A DNA stretch of 35,021 bases from Armatimonadota bacterium. Lineage in GTDB: Bacteria; Armatimonadota; UBA5829. This document shows positions 6,581 to 15,482 of this stretch, piece by piece. A program made the position numbers and the translations under genes. Position 1 is the stretch's first letter, and each line of letters begins with the position of its first letter. The stretch is from NCBI GenBank assembly GCA_023474015.1, contig JAMCYN010000131.1, positions 1-35,021 of the forward strand, in the 5' to 3' direction. Under the pieces are notes generated by a model. It was not told the origin of the DNA and ran no database searches. It saw nothing but the letters and a program-made list of their open reading frames with translations.

Positions 6581-7999
6581 ATGTCGGCGCCAAAAAAGAC
6601 CAAGTTTGCATTATTCTTCGGCAACAGAGGATTTTTCCCTGCGTCGCTGATAGCATCGGCGCGCGAGGAGATGAGCCGGGTTCTCAAGGGACTCGGGCAC
6701 GACACGCTGATTCTGGAGCCTGAGGCCACGCGTCACGGGGCGGTCGAGACTCCCGCGGAAGGGGAAGTCTACGCGAAGTTCCTGAAGGCTCACGAAGGTG
6801 AGTTCGGCGGAGTGATAATCTGCCTGCCGAACTTCGGAGATGAGACCGGGGCGGTGGCCGCGCTGAAAAACGCCGGCGTCCCGATATTCGTCCAGGCGTA
6901 TCCGGATGATTTGGACAAGATGGCTCCGGAGTTGCGCAGAGACGCTTTCTGCGGCAAGGTTTCTATTCTGGACGTTTTTGTCCAGAGCGGTATCCCTTTC
7001 ACCACATTGAAGCCTCACACCGTGGCTCCTTCTTCAAAGGCGTTCGCGAGTAATGTGGACTACTTCGATCGGCTCTGCAGGGTGGTGAACGGGATGAAGA
7101 ACCTCACCGTCGGAGCACTCGGCGCGAGGACCACCGCTTTCAAGACTGTCCGCTTCGATGAACTGGCACTCCAGCGACACGGCATCACTGTGGAGACATT
7201 CGATCTGTCGGATGTATTTGCCCGGATGGCGAAAGTGAGCGAGTCCGAGGCGGCATACAAGGAGAAGTCGAACAAGCTGATCGGCTATACGGATTTCTCG
7301 TGCGTTCCGAGCGGCGCTTTGGATAAACTGGTGCGGCTCGGGGTGGTCGTCGACCGGATGGTCGATGAGTACAAAATGGACGCGCTTGCGATTCGATGCT
7401 GGGTAGAGATGCAGCAGCAGCTGGGGATTTCTCCGTGCGTTCTCCTCAGCGAGATGAACGACCGGTTCGTTACCGCTGCCTGTGAGCTCGACGTAAACAA
7501 CGCCGTGGCTATGTATGCGTTAAGCAGAGCTTCGGGCGCGCCCGCCGCATGCCTCGACTGGAACAACAACTATGGAGATGACGAGGACAAGTGCATTCTA
7601 TTCCACTGCGGGCCGGTCCCCCAGTCGCTGATGACCGCGAAAGGAAAAGTTACCGACCACGCGATTTTGGCCAATGCCGTCGGTCCGGGCTGCTCTTATG
7701 GCTGTAACGTCGGGCGGATAAGCCCAACTCCGTTCACATTCAGCAGCCTGGCAACCCAGCAGGGACAATTGCGCTTCTATCTCGGAGAGGGCGAGTTTAC
7801 CGGTGATCCCATCCCCGAGGACTTCTTCGGTTGCGCGGGGGTTGCCAGCATTCCGAGCTTGCAAGATGTGCTTCTGCACGTGGGAGTGAATGGCCACAGG
7901 CATCACGTGAGCGTGGCCCCGGCGCATGTGGCGGCCCCGGTGCGTGAGGCGCTGGAGAAGTATCTCGGCTGCGACGTAAGTTGCCCGCAACAGGATTGA
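6581..7999 (+). CDS. L-fucose/L-arabinose isomerase-family protein
   Basis: 472 aa with GAAGGAG at ideal distance from the ATG. The overall pattern is of the FucI/AraA fold: an N-terminal domain starting KFALFFGNRGFFPASLI, a conserved NFGDETGA segment, the middle domain with ALGARTTAFKTVRFDE, and a C-terminal domain with cysteine-containing GPGCSYGCNVGRISPTPFTF and the conserved LGEGEFTGDPIP. This family interconverts aldoses and ketoses with a divalent metal, using acidic and histidine ligands; an acidic candidate lies in LSEMNDR. Many uncultured bacteria carry such distant homologues whose sugar is unknown (fucose, arabinose and sulfoquinovose-type sugars are all possible). No kinase or aldolase for a deoxysugar is adjacent, so pathway assignment is open. 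Confidence 0.8.
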   Translation: MSAPKKTKFALFFGNRGFFPASLIASAREEMSRVLKGLGHDTLILEPEATRHGAVETPAEGEVYAKFLKAHEGEFGGVIICLPNFGDETGAVAALKNAGVPIFVQAYPDDLDKMAPELRRDAFCGKVSILDVFVQSGIPFTTLKPHTVAPSSKAFASNVDYFDRLCRVVNGMKNLTVGALGARTTAFKTVRFDELALQRHGITVETFDLSDVFARMAKVSESEAAYKEKSNKLIGYTDFSCVPSGALDKLVRLGVVVDRMVDEYKMDALAIRCWVEMQQQLGISPCVLLSEMNDRFVTAACELDVNNAVAMYALSRASGAPAACLDWNNNYGDDEDKCILFHCGPVPQSLMTAKGKVTDHAILANAVGPGCSYGCNVGRISPTPFTFSSLATQQGQLRFYLGEGEFTGDPIPEDFFGCAGVASIPSLQDVLLHVGVNGHRHHVSVAPAHVAAPVREALEKYLGCDVSCPQQD

Positions 8000-8027
8000 T
8001 CGGACTCGGCACACTCTTGTTGCGGGC
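7983..8027. terminator. long hairpin between convergent genes
   Basis: GCCCGCAACA (7983-7992) pairs perfectly with TGTTGCGGGC (8018-8027) around a 25-nt loop. It spans the isomerase stop codon and lies 9 bp from the stop of the minus-strand protease. There is no T-tract, so it may protect mRNA ends or act with Rho. Confidence 0.5.
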
Positions 8028-8035
8028 AGCGCTCG

Positions 8036-11000
8036 CTAAGGAACCAGCGTCCTGAACACCAGGTTTGTGAAGAGATTCCTGCCGGCCTGAGTCATCGCCG
8101 ACGGCGGTCCGTAGTAGCCCCACTGATAGTATCTGCCGGCTTCCCTGGCCACCGGATAGTAGTTGGCCAGGGTAAGGCTCCTCAGCATTCGCTCGCTGAC
8201 ACCGTTGGGGTCGTAGAGCTCGACCGTGGTGACGGCGGGCGCGTACAGGGCAATGCTGTTTCCCGGCACGACGTTGAAGTTGTAGGGATACGTGTATATG
8301 TTGCCACCGACAACGACGCCGTGCGTCTCTGCGCCCACCCCGGACTGTCCCCAGCCGATAAACAGGCCGGGGACCGCGTCAAGGAACCTGGTTCCACCCT
8401 CTCCAACGCCGATTATCGGAGTGTTCGCGCCGAGGACGGTGTTCACCACTCCAGCATCAGGCCAGGCGCCCGTGTCGCCGCCGAGGAGAATCACGTCGTA
8501 CTTGGACCAGTCGGTTCGCCCAATATCGCCATATGCGATGATGTCGGTCCTTATGCTCTGGCTGTCGAGCAGGTTCTTGAACGACTGAGCGTCTGTTACA
8601 TTAGTAAGATAGATATAGGCTGCGTCGGCCTGGAATATCTGGATGTCGCCCACGCCTCGAGGCCGGAGAGACCTTATGGGCGACCCGCTCAGAGTCTCCA
8701 TTCCACTCGCGCCGGTGACGGCGACATAGGAACCGAGCGGCGGGACCCATCCTCCGAGAGCCTGATCATCTATCAACACAGCCGGATGCCCCAGCCAGGA
8801 ATCGATAATCGGGCTGCCGTCATCTATATAGAACGTGCCGGCGAAGTGCCTCACGACTCTGCCCGTGGTGCGCACCAGCAGTCCGATGTTGCTGAGCCCC
8901 GAGGAACCCGGAACGCCGGGCTGATAACCGAACGGCCCTCCGCCGAGCGCCTTGTTGTTCAACTCCAGCGGCTTGACGGCCGTCGCCGCGCCGCCGGGCG
9001 CAACGAGCGTCGCGGCTATCTCGTGCTCCGCGAAGACCGTGGCGGTAATGCCGTCTACGGTCACAAACGTGTTTATGCCGGGCAGATCAGCCGACCTCAC
9101 GCGTATGCCGCTCGTCCTGTCGGACTCCTCGATGTAGAAGTAACCGGACAACGGGAAGACCGCGGTCACGATCTTATCCTTCAGCCGGACGCCCCTCCCG
9201 TCGGCAGTCTGCTTCGCGCCTGATATGCTCATTACGGTCGGCGACCTGTACTCGATGGTGTCGCTGTAGATCGAACCGATATTTCCGAGCAGGTCCGTAT
9301 ACTGGACGCCGATGTCCTTGGTTCCCTCAGCCGCTGACGTGAACGTGTAGCTGATCGAGGACTGATAGGCCTGCCACGCGCCCCAAACGCCTGTGTCGGA
9401 GCGGATCCGCATCAAGTTGACCCCTGCGGGGTCAGAGGCGGACAGCGACAGCGTTACCGTGGTCGAGGTGGTGTATTGCGCGCCGCCGTTGATAACGATC
9501 GAGCCTGTTGGGCCGGTCTGATCGACATTGAACTGCGTCAGGACATCCGATTCCTGATGGTTCAAGTTATCGAGCGCCCTGTACCGGACGTTATGCAGGC
9601 CCGCCGCCGGTATCGTGAGCGACTGTCCCGCTACCCAGACTCCGGCGTCGATTTTCGACTCGTACGTCTGGACTCCGCAGCTCTCGGCCGAATATATGCT
9701 CAGGGTCGTCGAGGGCAGGATATATGCATTCCCATCGTCTCGAACGCTGACGTCGTCTATGTAAGCGGTCGCCGCGCCGCCGGATGTCAGGAACACATCG
9801 AACTGTGCCCGCACCGTGCGGCCTTTGAATCTGCTCACATCCCATGCGTATTCCGTCCAGTCGGCGGTGAAGTTGAACCCTGCCCCATAGCAGCTCAGCC
9901 CGGTATCGGGATCGATCAGGGCTATTCTGATGTAGCTCGAGCCTGCCCCCGCGGTAGACTTGACGTAACAATGCAGGAAGGCTCTCGATGCCGCCACGCT
10001 GACAGGGATGTCCTGGTAGATGGACCCCGCGCCCGTGCCGCCTATCTTGGCGGCGCGTATACCCGTCCTAACGGGCGAGTTCACGGCCGACACTATGCCC
10101 GAGGTGGTCCAGCCGGTCAGATTGCTCTCGAAGCCTCCGTTGGAGACCTTTTCGGTCCCGCCGACAAGCGACCACGGAGTGTAAACGCGCATAACACTCA
10201 CGGGAGCCTTAGTGTCCAGGTAAAGAAGCCCGGTTATGGTCGATTCATAGTTCGCGCCGTTGTCCACGCTCCTGTAATAGACATAGTTGCTCCACTCCGG
10301 CTTGCCCGCCAGAGTAAACGGCGACGAGTATGTGGTGAACGGGTCGCCACCAATGTGATACTCCGAGTAGTCCACTCCGGAGTTATCGTCTCTTGAGGCA
10401 AGTGAGTGCTGGTTGGTGTCGTCGACCCAGACCTGTTCACCCTCTTTCACGCTGACATCGTCCACATATAATGTAGAGCTGCCGCCAAAGAAGCCTGTCA
10501 CTGAGTAGAAGTTGACTCTGATCGTCTGACCCTTGAAGCGGCCCACGTCTATCGTCTTCTTTGTCCAGCTTCCCTGGGATGATGTGGTGCTGAACGGATA
10601 GATGAGCGTTGCTCCGCCGCTGTCCTGGATACTGCAGCCGGCCGAAGCGAGGAAACTCGCCGACGATTTATACCAGAATGTGAGAACGGCGGGATTTGCG
10701 CCCGCTCCGATGCTCACCGATTGGTAAGCGGAGCCCGTGCCGGGCCCAAGCCTTATGTTATTCGACCCGCCGTGAGCGGAGCCGGACTCTATGGCAGCAC
10801 CGGACGTTGTCCAGCTTATCAGGCCGGACTCAAATCCGCCGTTCGCGATTTTGTCCGTTCCGCCGGTCTGATAGGTCGGCTGGCCAATCGTGAGGGTCGT
10901 ATAAGGATCAACAAAATCCTGCGGATCGGGCGTTACCGTAAAAGAACCGCTGCCTGTAAAAGCAAGCCCGTATGAGCTGCTCGAAGTGGAGATATTTAAG

Positions 11001-13234
11001 GTCTTGACTCCGCCGGAAGTCGTGTCCAGGGTGTAGTACGCATAAGCCGAGCTTCCGGCGGCAATCGTGCCCAGGTTCTGTGTGAGTGAGCCTTCCGACA
11101 ATATAACACCCGCCGGAAGAGCCAATGTCACGCTGACATTGTGCGCCGCCACATCGCCGGTGTTCTGGACGGTTACGGTGGCAGTGAACTTTGCGTAGAG
11201 CGGCGGGGTATAGCTGCCTGCCGATGGGGTGACCGTCGGGTCCGCCGCGAGGGTAGTTCCTTCCTGGTAGGCCAGAGCGAACGTCTCGGAGTTCGATCCA
11301 TGCGAGAAGTTATTGGTCACGGAGTATGCGCGGATGACCTGGGTTCCGGAGCGGTCGCTCACGACCTGGTGAACATTATCTATGGAACTTGTGTCTGAGT
11401 CGATAGACGCGTTGTTGCTCTCGTCATAAAGCCTGAGATTGAGATCGTTCAGACTGTAGACCGTGGTTGGATTACTTGCGCCGTTATAGACCGCGTGCCG
11501 GTACCAGACCATGGTCGCCTTTTCGCCCGCGTCCATGCCGGTTGTCTTGAACAGCTTGTAATCGCCGGTCATTGCATTCTCGTTAACGCTATATAGCCCC
11601 GAGTCCCCCCGGTGCAGATAAGCCTGCGCGAGGTTAACGTATCCCCAGCCATAGGTCGCGTCCCAGCCGGCGGCTCCCCAGTCGTCCGCCGTGTTTACCA
11701 ACAGCCCCTTGATCTCTCGCGGGTCGGTGACGCCGACGTCGCACAGAAGCAGCGCCGCCCCGGTGATGTGCGGAGTCGCCATGCTGGTCCCGGACTTGTT
11801 GACATAGTCGGCGCCCGCGCCTTCCCAGTTAAAGTTGGCCGACATTATGGACGATCCCGGAGCGGATATGTCCGGCTTTCTTCGGCCACCCTGAGTCGGG
11901 CCGTGGCTGCTCGAGCCACTTATGGTGTCGCCGGTCCGGTCGGTCGTGCCTCCATCACTCATATTCGCGACGGTGATCACGTTATAGGCGATACCGGGAG
12001 TCTCTACCGTGTTAGCTCCGGGACCGGAGTTGCCGGCGGCTATCATGGCCGAAGCGACCTCGTACTCGACAAATGAGTCGAAGTACTGAGCATTGGTGTC
12101 ATCGTCGGTCGCGGCATCTCCTCCAAAGCTGTAGTTAACAGCTTCGGGCGATTCTGTTTCCGGCTGCTGCGACGACCAATCCAACGCGGCGTGCGCGTCC
12201 GAATCGTAGGAGTAGCCCTTACCGTCGGTTGCCAGGAAGCCCGACTTAAGGTTCATTCCAATGTCCGCGCCGAAAGCAATGCCGCGATTGGTGGCGTCGG
12301 AAGAAAACACTGTTCCGGCAACGTGTGTGCCGTGACCCTGCAAGTCGTCCGTGCTGGCGGAGTTATCATCGTAGTTGGCCCAGCCCACGGCGGTGGCGTG
12401 GAATGTGTGGGAGTACCACGTTCTCGCGCCTACGGTATCGTCGTTCAGGCCGGGATGTGCGGTATCGACCCCGGTGTCCATAATAGCGCCGTCCCAGATT
12501 CCGCCGTCGTAGCCCGGAGTCCAGAACGAGTCCACGAATATGCTCGGACCGCTTACGTCCATTGAAGCGGTGCTCAATCGGTCCACCACAATATGAGAAA
12601 CCAGCGGATTCCGCGAGAGCGCGATAAGCGATGACCCAGGCACAACGGCGGCCACGGCGTTTCGGATGGAGTATCCATAGTTGACCCGTCCGCCCACCGC
12701 GGCGATATCCGTGGTCAGCCGCGACTGATCCGCGGCCACGGCCAACCGCAGTTCTTTCGACACCTCATTGCGCATCTCATCGAGGAGGGCGTCCGCCTCT
12801 GCGTTAAGCGCCTTCACGCGGGCTCTGTCGGAAGGGGTTACAGCGGCGGCTTCTCGGCTCGCCTGCTCGCGCATCTCCTGTACCGAGTTGAACTTTCTCG
12901 GGCCGGCATAACGTGCGAGTATCCCCCGCACGGCGCGGCTCTTTTCATGTGCACGAGGCAGATAACGGTCCTGGACCGCCTCCGCCAGCGCGCGCGCCGG
13001 TTGATTCTTCAGCACTATGATGACCGGAACGGGTATCGAGGACGATAGCGCGGGGGCAAGCGCGGCGTCCACGTTCGTTCCTTCCAAGAGGATTACTCCA
13101 GGCTCTGACAGGACAGCGGCCGGACTACCTTCCTCCTCCGACTCGGCGGCGACCGCCGCTACTCCGGCCAGTGCAAGTGACAAAACCAATAGCATGGCCG
13201 GTATGAGTGCAGTGTAGCGTGACTGGTGATTCAT
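8036..13234 (-). CDS. secreted multidomain subtilisin-like serine protease (S8)
   Basis: 1,732 aa. Signal peptide at 1-30 (LIPAMLLVLSLALAGVAAVA), then a prodomain-like region to ~220. The catalytic S8 domain (~225-545) is intact: D253 in GAIMDTGVDTAHPGL, H301 in GHGTHVAGT, N402 in AAGNSGPG, S484 in SGTSMATPH. Next: a CARDB/DUF11-like beta domain (~665-765), two related carbohydrate-binding/jelly-roll-like modules each opening with NGGFES and closing with YVDDVSV or YIDDVSV (797-930, 1033-1165), an Ig-like domain (~1240-1332), two OB-fold-like segments with FYIEESD and FYIDDGSP (~1338-1420, ~1445-1530), and a C-terminal Rossmann/ThuA-like domain (1537-1732) with ILLGGDTGAWPDAG. No sorting signal is seen. 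ATG at 13234 follows GAAGGAAAGAGAG. It probably degrades extracellular protein or glycoprotein. The order of domains after the protease is unusual. Confidence 0.9.
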   Translation of the reverse strand: MNHQSRYTALIPAMLLVLSLALAGVAAVAAESEEEGSPAAVLSEPGVILLEGTNVDAALAPALSSSIPVPVIIVLKNQPARALAEAVQDRYLPRAHEKSRAVRGILARYAGPRKFNSVQEMREQASREAAAVTPSDRARVKALNAEADALLDEMRNEVSKELRLAVAADQSRLTTDIAAVGGRVNYGYSIRNAVAAVVPGSSLIALSRNPLVSHIVVDRLSTASMDVSGPSIFVDSFWTPGYDGGIWDGAIMDTGVDTAHPGLNDDTVGARTWYSHTFHATAVGWANYDDNSASTDDLQGHGTHVAGTVFSSDATNRGIAFGADIGMNLKSGFLATDGKGYSYDSDAHAALDWSSQQPETESPEAVNYSFGGDAATDDDTNAQYFDSFVEYEVASAMIAAGNSGPGANTVETPGIAYNVITVANMSDGGTTDRTGDTISGSSSHGPTQGGRRKPDISAPGSSIMSANFNWEGAGADYVNKSGTSMATPHITGAALLLCDVGVTDPREIKGLLVNTADDWGAAGWDATYGWGYVNLAQAYLHRGDSGLYSVNENAMTGDYKLFKTTGMDAGEKATMVWYRHAVYNGASNPTTVYSLNDLNLRLYDESNNASIDSDTSSIDNVHQVVSDRSGTQVIRAYSVTNNFSHGSNSETFALAYQEGTTLAADPTVTPSAGSYTPPLYAKFTATVTVQNTGDVAAHNVSVTLALPAGVILSEGSLTQNLGTIAAGSSAYAYYTLDTTSGGVKTLNISTSSSSYGLAFTGSGSFTVTPDPQDFVDPYTTLTIGQPTYQTGGTDKIANGGFESGLISWTTSGAAIESGSAHGGSNNIRLGPGTGSAYQSVSIGAGANPAVLTFWYKSSASFLASAGCSIQDSGGATLIYPFSTTSSQGSWTKKTIDVGRFKGQTIRVNFYSVTGFFGGSSTLYVDDVSVKEGEQVWVDDTNQHSLASRDDNSGVDYSEYHIGGDPFTTYSSPFTLAGKPEWSNYVYYRSVDNGANYESTITGLLYLDTKAPVSVMRVYTPWSLVGGTEKVSNGGFESNLTGWTTSGIVSAVNSPVRTGIRAAKIGGTGAGSIYQDIPVSVAASRAFLHCYVKSTAGAGSSYIRIALIDPDTGLSCYGAGFNFTADWTEYAWDVSRFKGRTVRAQFDVFLTSGGAATAYIDDVSVRDDGNAYILPSTTLSIYSAESCGVQTYESKIDAGVWVAGQSLTIPAAGLHNVRYRALDNLNHQESDVLTQFNVDQTGPTGSIVINGGAQYTTSTTVTLSLSASDPAGVNLMRIRSDTGVWGAWQAYQSSISYTFTSAAEGTKDIGVQYTDLLGNIGSIYSDTIEYRSPTVMSISGAKQTADGRGVRLKDKIVTAVFPLSGYFYIEESDRTSGIRVRSADLPGINTFVTVDGITATVFAEHEIAATLVAPGGAATAVKPLELNNKALGGGPFGYQPGVPGSSGLSNIGLLVRTTGRVVRHFAGTFYIDDGSPIIDSWLGHPAVLIDDQALGGWVPPLGSYVAVTGASGMETLSGSPIRSLRPRGVGDIQIFQADAAYIYLTNVTDAQSFKNLLDSQSIRTDIIAYGDIGRTDWSKYDVILLGGDTGAWPDAGVVNTVLGANTPIIGVGEGGTRFLDAVPGLFIGWGQSGVGAETHGVVVGGNIYTYPYNFNVVPGNSIALYAPAVTTVELYDPNGVSERMLRSLTLANYYPVAREAGRYYQWGYYGPPSAMTQAGRNLFTNLVFRTLVP

Positions 13235-13654
13235 CGCGTCTCTCTTTCCTTCTTACATTGGGTCCGGCACGCCCTCGATATTATCATTTTCGAAGACGTT
13301 CCGGTCCCATGCGCATAACCACTCTCGCGGTGTCCCGAAAGCTCTCAGCCCTCAAGGAGCACTTTGCTACCGTGGGGGCACTGTGCATGATTATAACTCA
13401 TTCAAGCCCATCCTTAAACAATAAATTCTGTAAATACATTGGTCGTATCACCGGGACAGGGCCGTCGTCGATATCCAACTCCGTCTGGATATAGAAGAAT
13501 ACGTCGAAGAAACTGCTGACTATGGGGCCGCTCAATGCATCGGAACTCCCGGCCGACTGAGACTCTACCGCCGCGGGCGATGCCGGCTGAATGCTTGCAA
13601 TGTATCACTGGGTGATGCTATTGTCAACTGGCAAAATTACTGGGCCTCGCCGGT
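13235..13654. other. gene-free stretch
   Basis: About 420 bp between the divergent protease and hpf genes. It is more AT-rich around 13385-13440. Short open frames here lack ribosome sites or recognisable content. It should contain the protease promoter on the minus strand (a GATAAT-like box near 13279-13284), but I see no good -35. Confidence 0.5.
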
Positions 13655-13684
13655 TTGACAGTGATTGTGGCGATATGGTACACT
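13655..13684 (+). promoter_or_regulatory. sigma70-like promoter of hpf
   Basis: TTGACA at 13655-13660, an 18-nt spacer, TACACT at 13679-13684: the same boxes and spacing as the promoter at 2371-2400. Transcription start predicted near 13691. Confidence 0.75.
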
Positions 13685-13728
13685 TTACAGGCTCGAAAAG
13701 GCGAGCGTTGAAAGGAGTTCCACTGGTA

Positions 13729-14292
13729 ATGCTTATTAACGTTAAGGGCAAGAACATAGAAATTACTGACGCCCTTAAGAGCTATGTTGACAAGAAGCTC
13801 CAGAAACTTGAGAAGTACTTCCACGACTTGAAAGAAGCAGTCGTTACTATGAGCGTGCAGCGCGGTATGCACGTTGTCGAGGTCCAACTTGAGGGCGACG
13901 GCGTGCTGCTCCGGGGCGAGGAGCGGCGCGGAACGGATATGTATGGTTCCATCGACCAGGTAGTCGAGAAGCTGGAGACACGGGTCAAGAAGTTCAAGGG
14001 CAAGCTCTACGGTAAGACGGTCGACGAAGGCCCTAAGGAAAAGTCGGCCATAAGAAGCCAGGCGATGGAAGAAGCGTTCGGCCCGGAAGGGACCGAGGGC
14101 GAGGTCGAGGAACTACCCGCGGTTGTCCGCACCAAGCGGTTCGCGATGAAGCCCATGACCCCCGAAGAGGCATCTCAGCGGATGGAACTGCTGCACCACA
14201 CGTTCTTTGTATTCCGCAACTCGCGGACCGAGGAAGTCAACGTGGTCTACAAGCGCGACGACGGCAACTACGGGCTCATAGAGCCAGCCTAG
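13729..14292 (+). CDS. hpf: long-form ribosome hibernation promoting factor
   Basis: 187 aa, the length of long HPF. The N-terminal domain (1-100) begins MLINVKGKNIEITDALKSYVDKKLQKLEKYF and binds the 30S decoding region; the C-terminal domain (~130-187), KRFAMKPMTPEEASQRMELL followed by FFVFRNSRTEEVNVVYKRDDGNYGLIEP, dimerises to give 100S ribosomes in stationary phase. The frame is open to 13591, but the ATG at 13729 begins the conserved motif and lies after the promoter. AAAGGAG ends 13 bases before it, a little far; an in-frame CTG at 13723 is closer. Single gene with its own promoter. Confidence 0.93.
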   Translation: MLINVKGKNIEITDALKSYVDKKLQKLEKYFHDLKEAVVTMSVQRGMHVVEVQLEGDGVLLRGEERRGTDMYGSIDQVVEKLETRVKKFKGKLYGKTVDEGPKEKSAIRSQAMEEAFGPEGTEGEVEELPAVVRTKRFAMKPMTPEEASQRMELLHHTFFVFRNSRTEEVNVVYKRDDGNYGLIEPA

Positions 14293-14324
14293 CAAAGAGT
14301 CAGTCCAGAAGTTGGAAGGTCAAG

Positions 14325-14385
14325 TTAATGCGGAATGCGGAATGGGGATCTATCTCTTCACTCTGCATTCTGCAATCTGCATTAA
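14325..14385. repeat. palindromic intergenic repeat, TGCAGAATG family, copy C
   Basis: Left arm TTAATGCGGAATGCGGAATG pairs with CATTCTGCAATCTGCATTAA with three mismatches. The right arm and the following CC are the same as in copy A (TCTGCAATCTGCATTAACC). It lies between hpf and the aldolase gene. Confidence 0.8.
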
Positions 14386-14425
14386 CCTGGCCTTTCGACG
14401 TTATAACCTCATAAGGAGCAAGTAG

Positions 14426-15373
14426 ATGATCGTAACAACCAAGCAACTCTTCGAGCAGGCCTACGGCAAGTATGCGCTCGGCGCCTACAACATCAACAAC
14501 GCCGAGCAGACAATGGGTCTCTTCCGCGGCAACATGGACAGCAAGGCGCCGTTCATCATCCAGATTTCCAAGGGCGCCAGGTCTTACACCAACAAGCTGA
14601 TGCTTGAGGCCATGATCCGCGCCGCTGACGAGATATTTCCCGACGCCGTGTTCGCCGTGCATCTGGACCATGGCGATGAGCCGACCTGCTACGACTGCAT
14701 CGAGTCCGGTTTCTACTCCTCCGTTATGATCGACGCGAGCCACGAGTCGTTCGATGAGAACATCGCGACAACGAAGCGCGTGGTTGATGCCGCTCACGCT
14801 AAGGGCATCAGCGTCGAGGCCGAGTTGGGGCAGTTGGGCGGAGTCGAGGAAGACATCAGCGTTGCCGAGGACAAGGCGCACCTGACGGACCCGAACCAAG
14901 CCGCCGAGTTCATTGAGCGCTCCGGCTGCGACAGCCTTGCGTGCGCGATAGGCACCAGCCACGGCGCGTTTAAGTTCTCCGGGAGCCAGGGACTGCATTT
15001 CGAGGTAGTCGAGGCGATTCAGAAGCTCAAGCCGGGCTTTCCGCTCGTGCTCCACGGTTCATCAAGCGTTCCACAGGACGAGGTCGAGCGCATCAACGCC
15101 GCCGGCGGCGCTCTGAAGGGTGCTAAGGGCGTGGACCCAAATCAATACCTGCCCGCCGCAAAGCACGGTGTGTGCAAGATCAATATCGACACAGACGGCC
15201 GACTGGTTTGGACAAGAGTCCACCGCGAGTTCTTCCGCGACCAGCCTGACAAGTTTGACTTCAGGCCCGTGGGCAAGATATTCATGGACGAGTACGCGAA
15301 GTTCATCGCCAGCCGCAACGAGCTCCTCGGCTCCGCGGGACATCTTGACGAGGTCCGAGCAGCACTCAAGTAG
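14426..15373 (+). CDS. fba: class II fructose-bisphosphate aldolase (ketose-bisphosphate aldolase)
   Basis: 315 aa. It splits fructose-1,6-bisphosphate to triose phosphates in glycolysis, or works in reverse. Zinc-dependent class II features: VHLDHGDE with catalytic D81 and zinc ligand H82, VEAELGQLGG (acidic site near 131-140), IGTSHGAFKF with H179, and LVLHGSSSVP with H210 and the phosphate-binding serines. AAGGAG lies at good distance from ATG 14426. Tagatose-bisphosphate aldolase is the main alternative within the family. The next gene encodes a PfkB kinase that could make a bisphosphate substrate, so the two form a short sugar-phosphate pathway. Confidence 0.92.
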   Translation: MIVTTKQLFEQAYGKYALGAYNINNAEQTMGLFRGNMDSKAPFIIQISKGARSYTNKLMLEAMIRAADEIFPDAVFAVHLDHGDEPTCYDCIESGFYSSVMIDASHESFDENIATTKRVVDAAHAKGISVEAELGQLGGVEEDISVAEDKAHLTDPNQAAEFIERSGCDSLACAIGTSHGAFKFSGSQGLHFEVVEAIQKLKPGFPLVLHGSSSVPQDEVERINAAGGALKGAKGVDPNQYLPAAKHGVCKINIDTDGRLVWTRVHREFFRDQPDKFDFRPVGKIFMDEYAKFIASRNELLGSAGHLDEVRAALK

Positions 15374-15377
15374 GAGA

Positions 15378-15466
15378 AATGAAGAATGCAGATTGCAGAA
15401 TGCAGAATGACCTCGCATTGTGAGGTCCCTTCATTCTGCATTCTGCATTCATCATTCTGCATTCCA
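15378..15466. repeat. palindromic intergenic repeat, TGCAGAATG family, copy D
   Basis: Arms 15394-15410 and 15431-15447 are the same 17-bp arms as in copy A; an inner GACCTC/GAGGTC stem lies between them. Extra GCATTCATCATTCTGC units extend it on the right. It separates the aldolase and kinase genes and would form a strong hairpin within a shared transcript. Confidence 0.85.
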
Positions 15467-15482
15467 TACCAGGGGTAGTACA

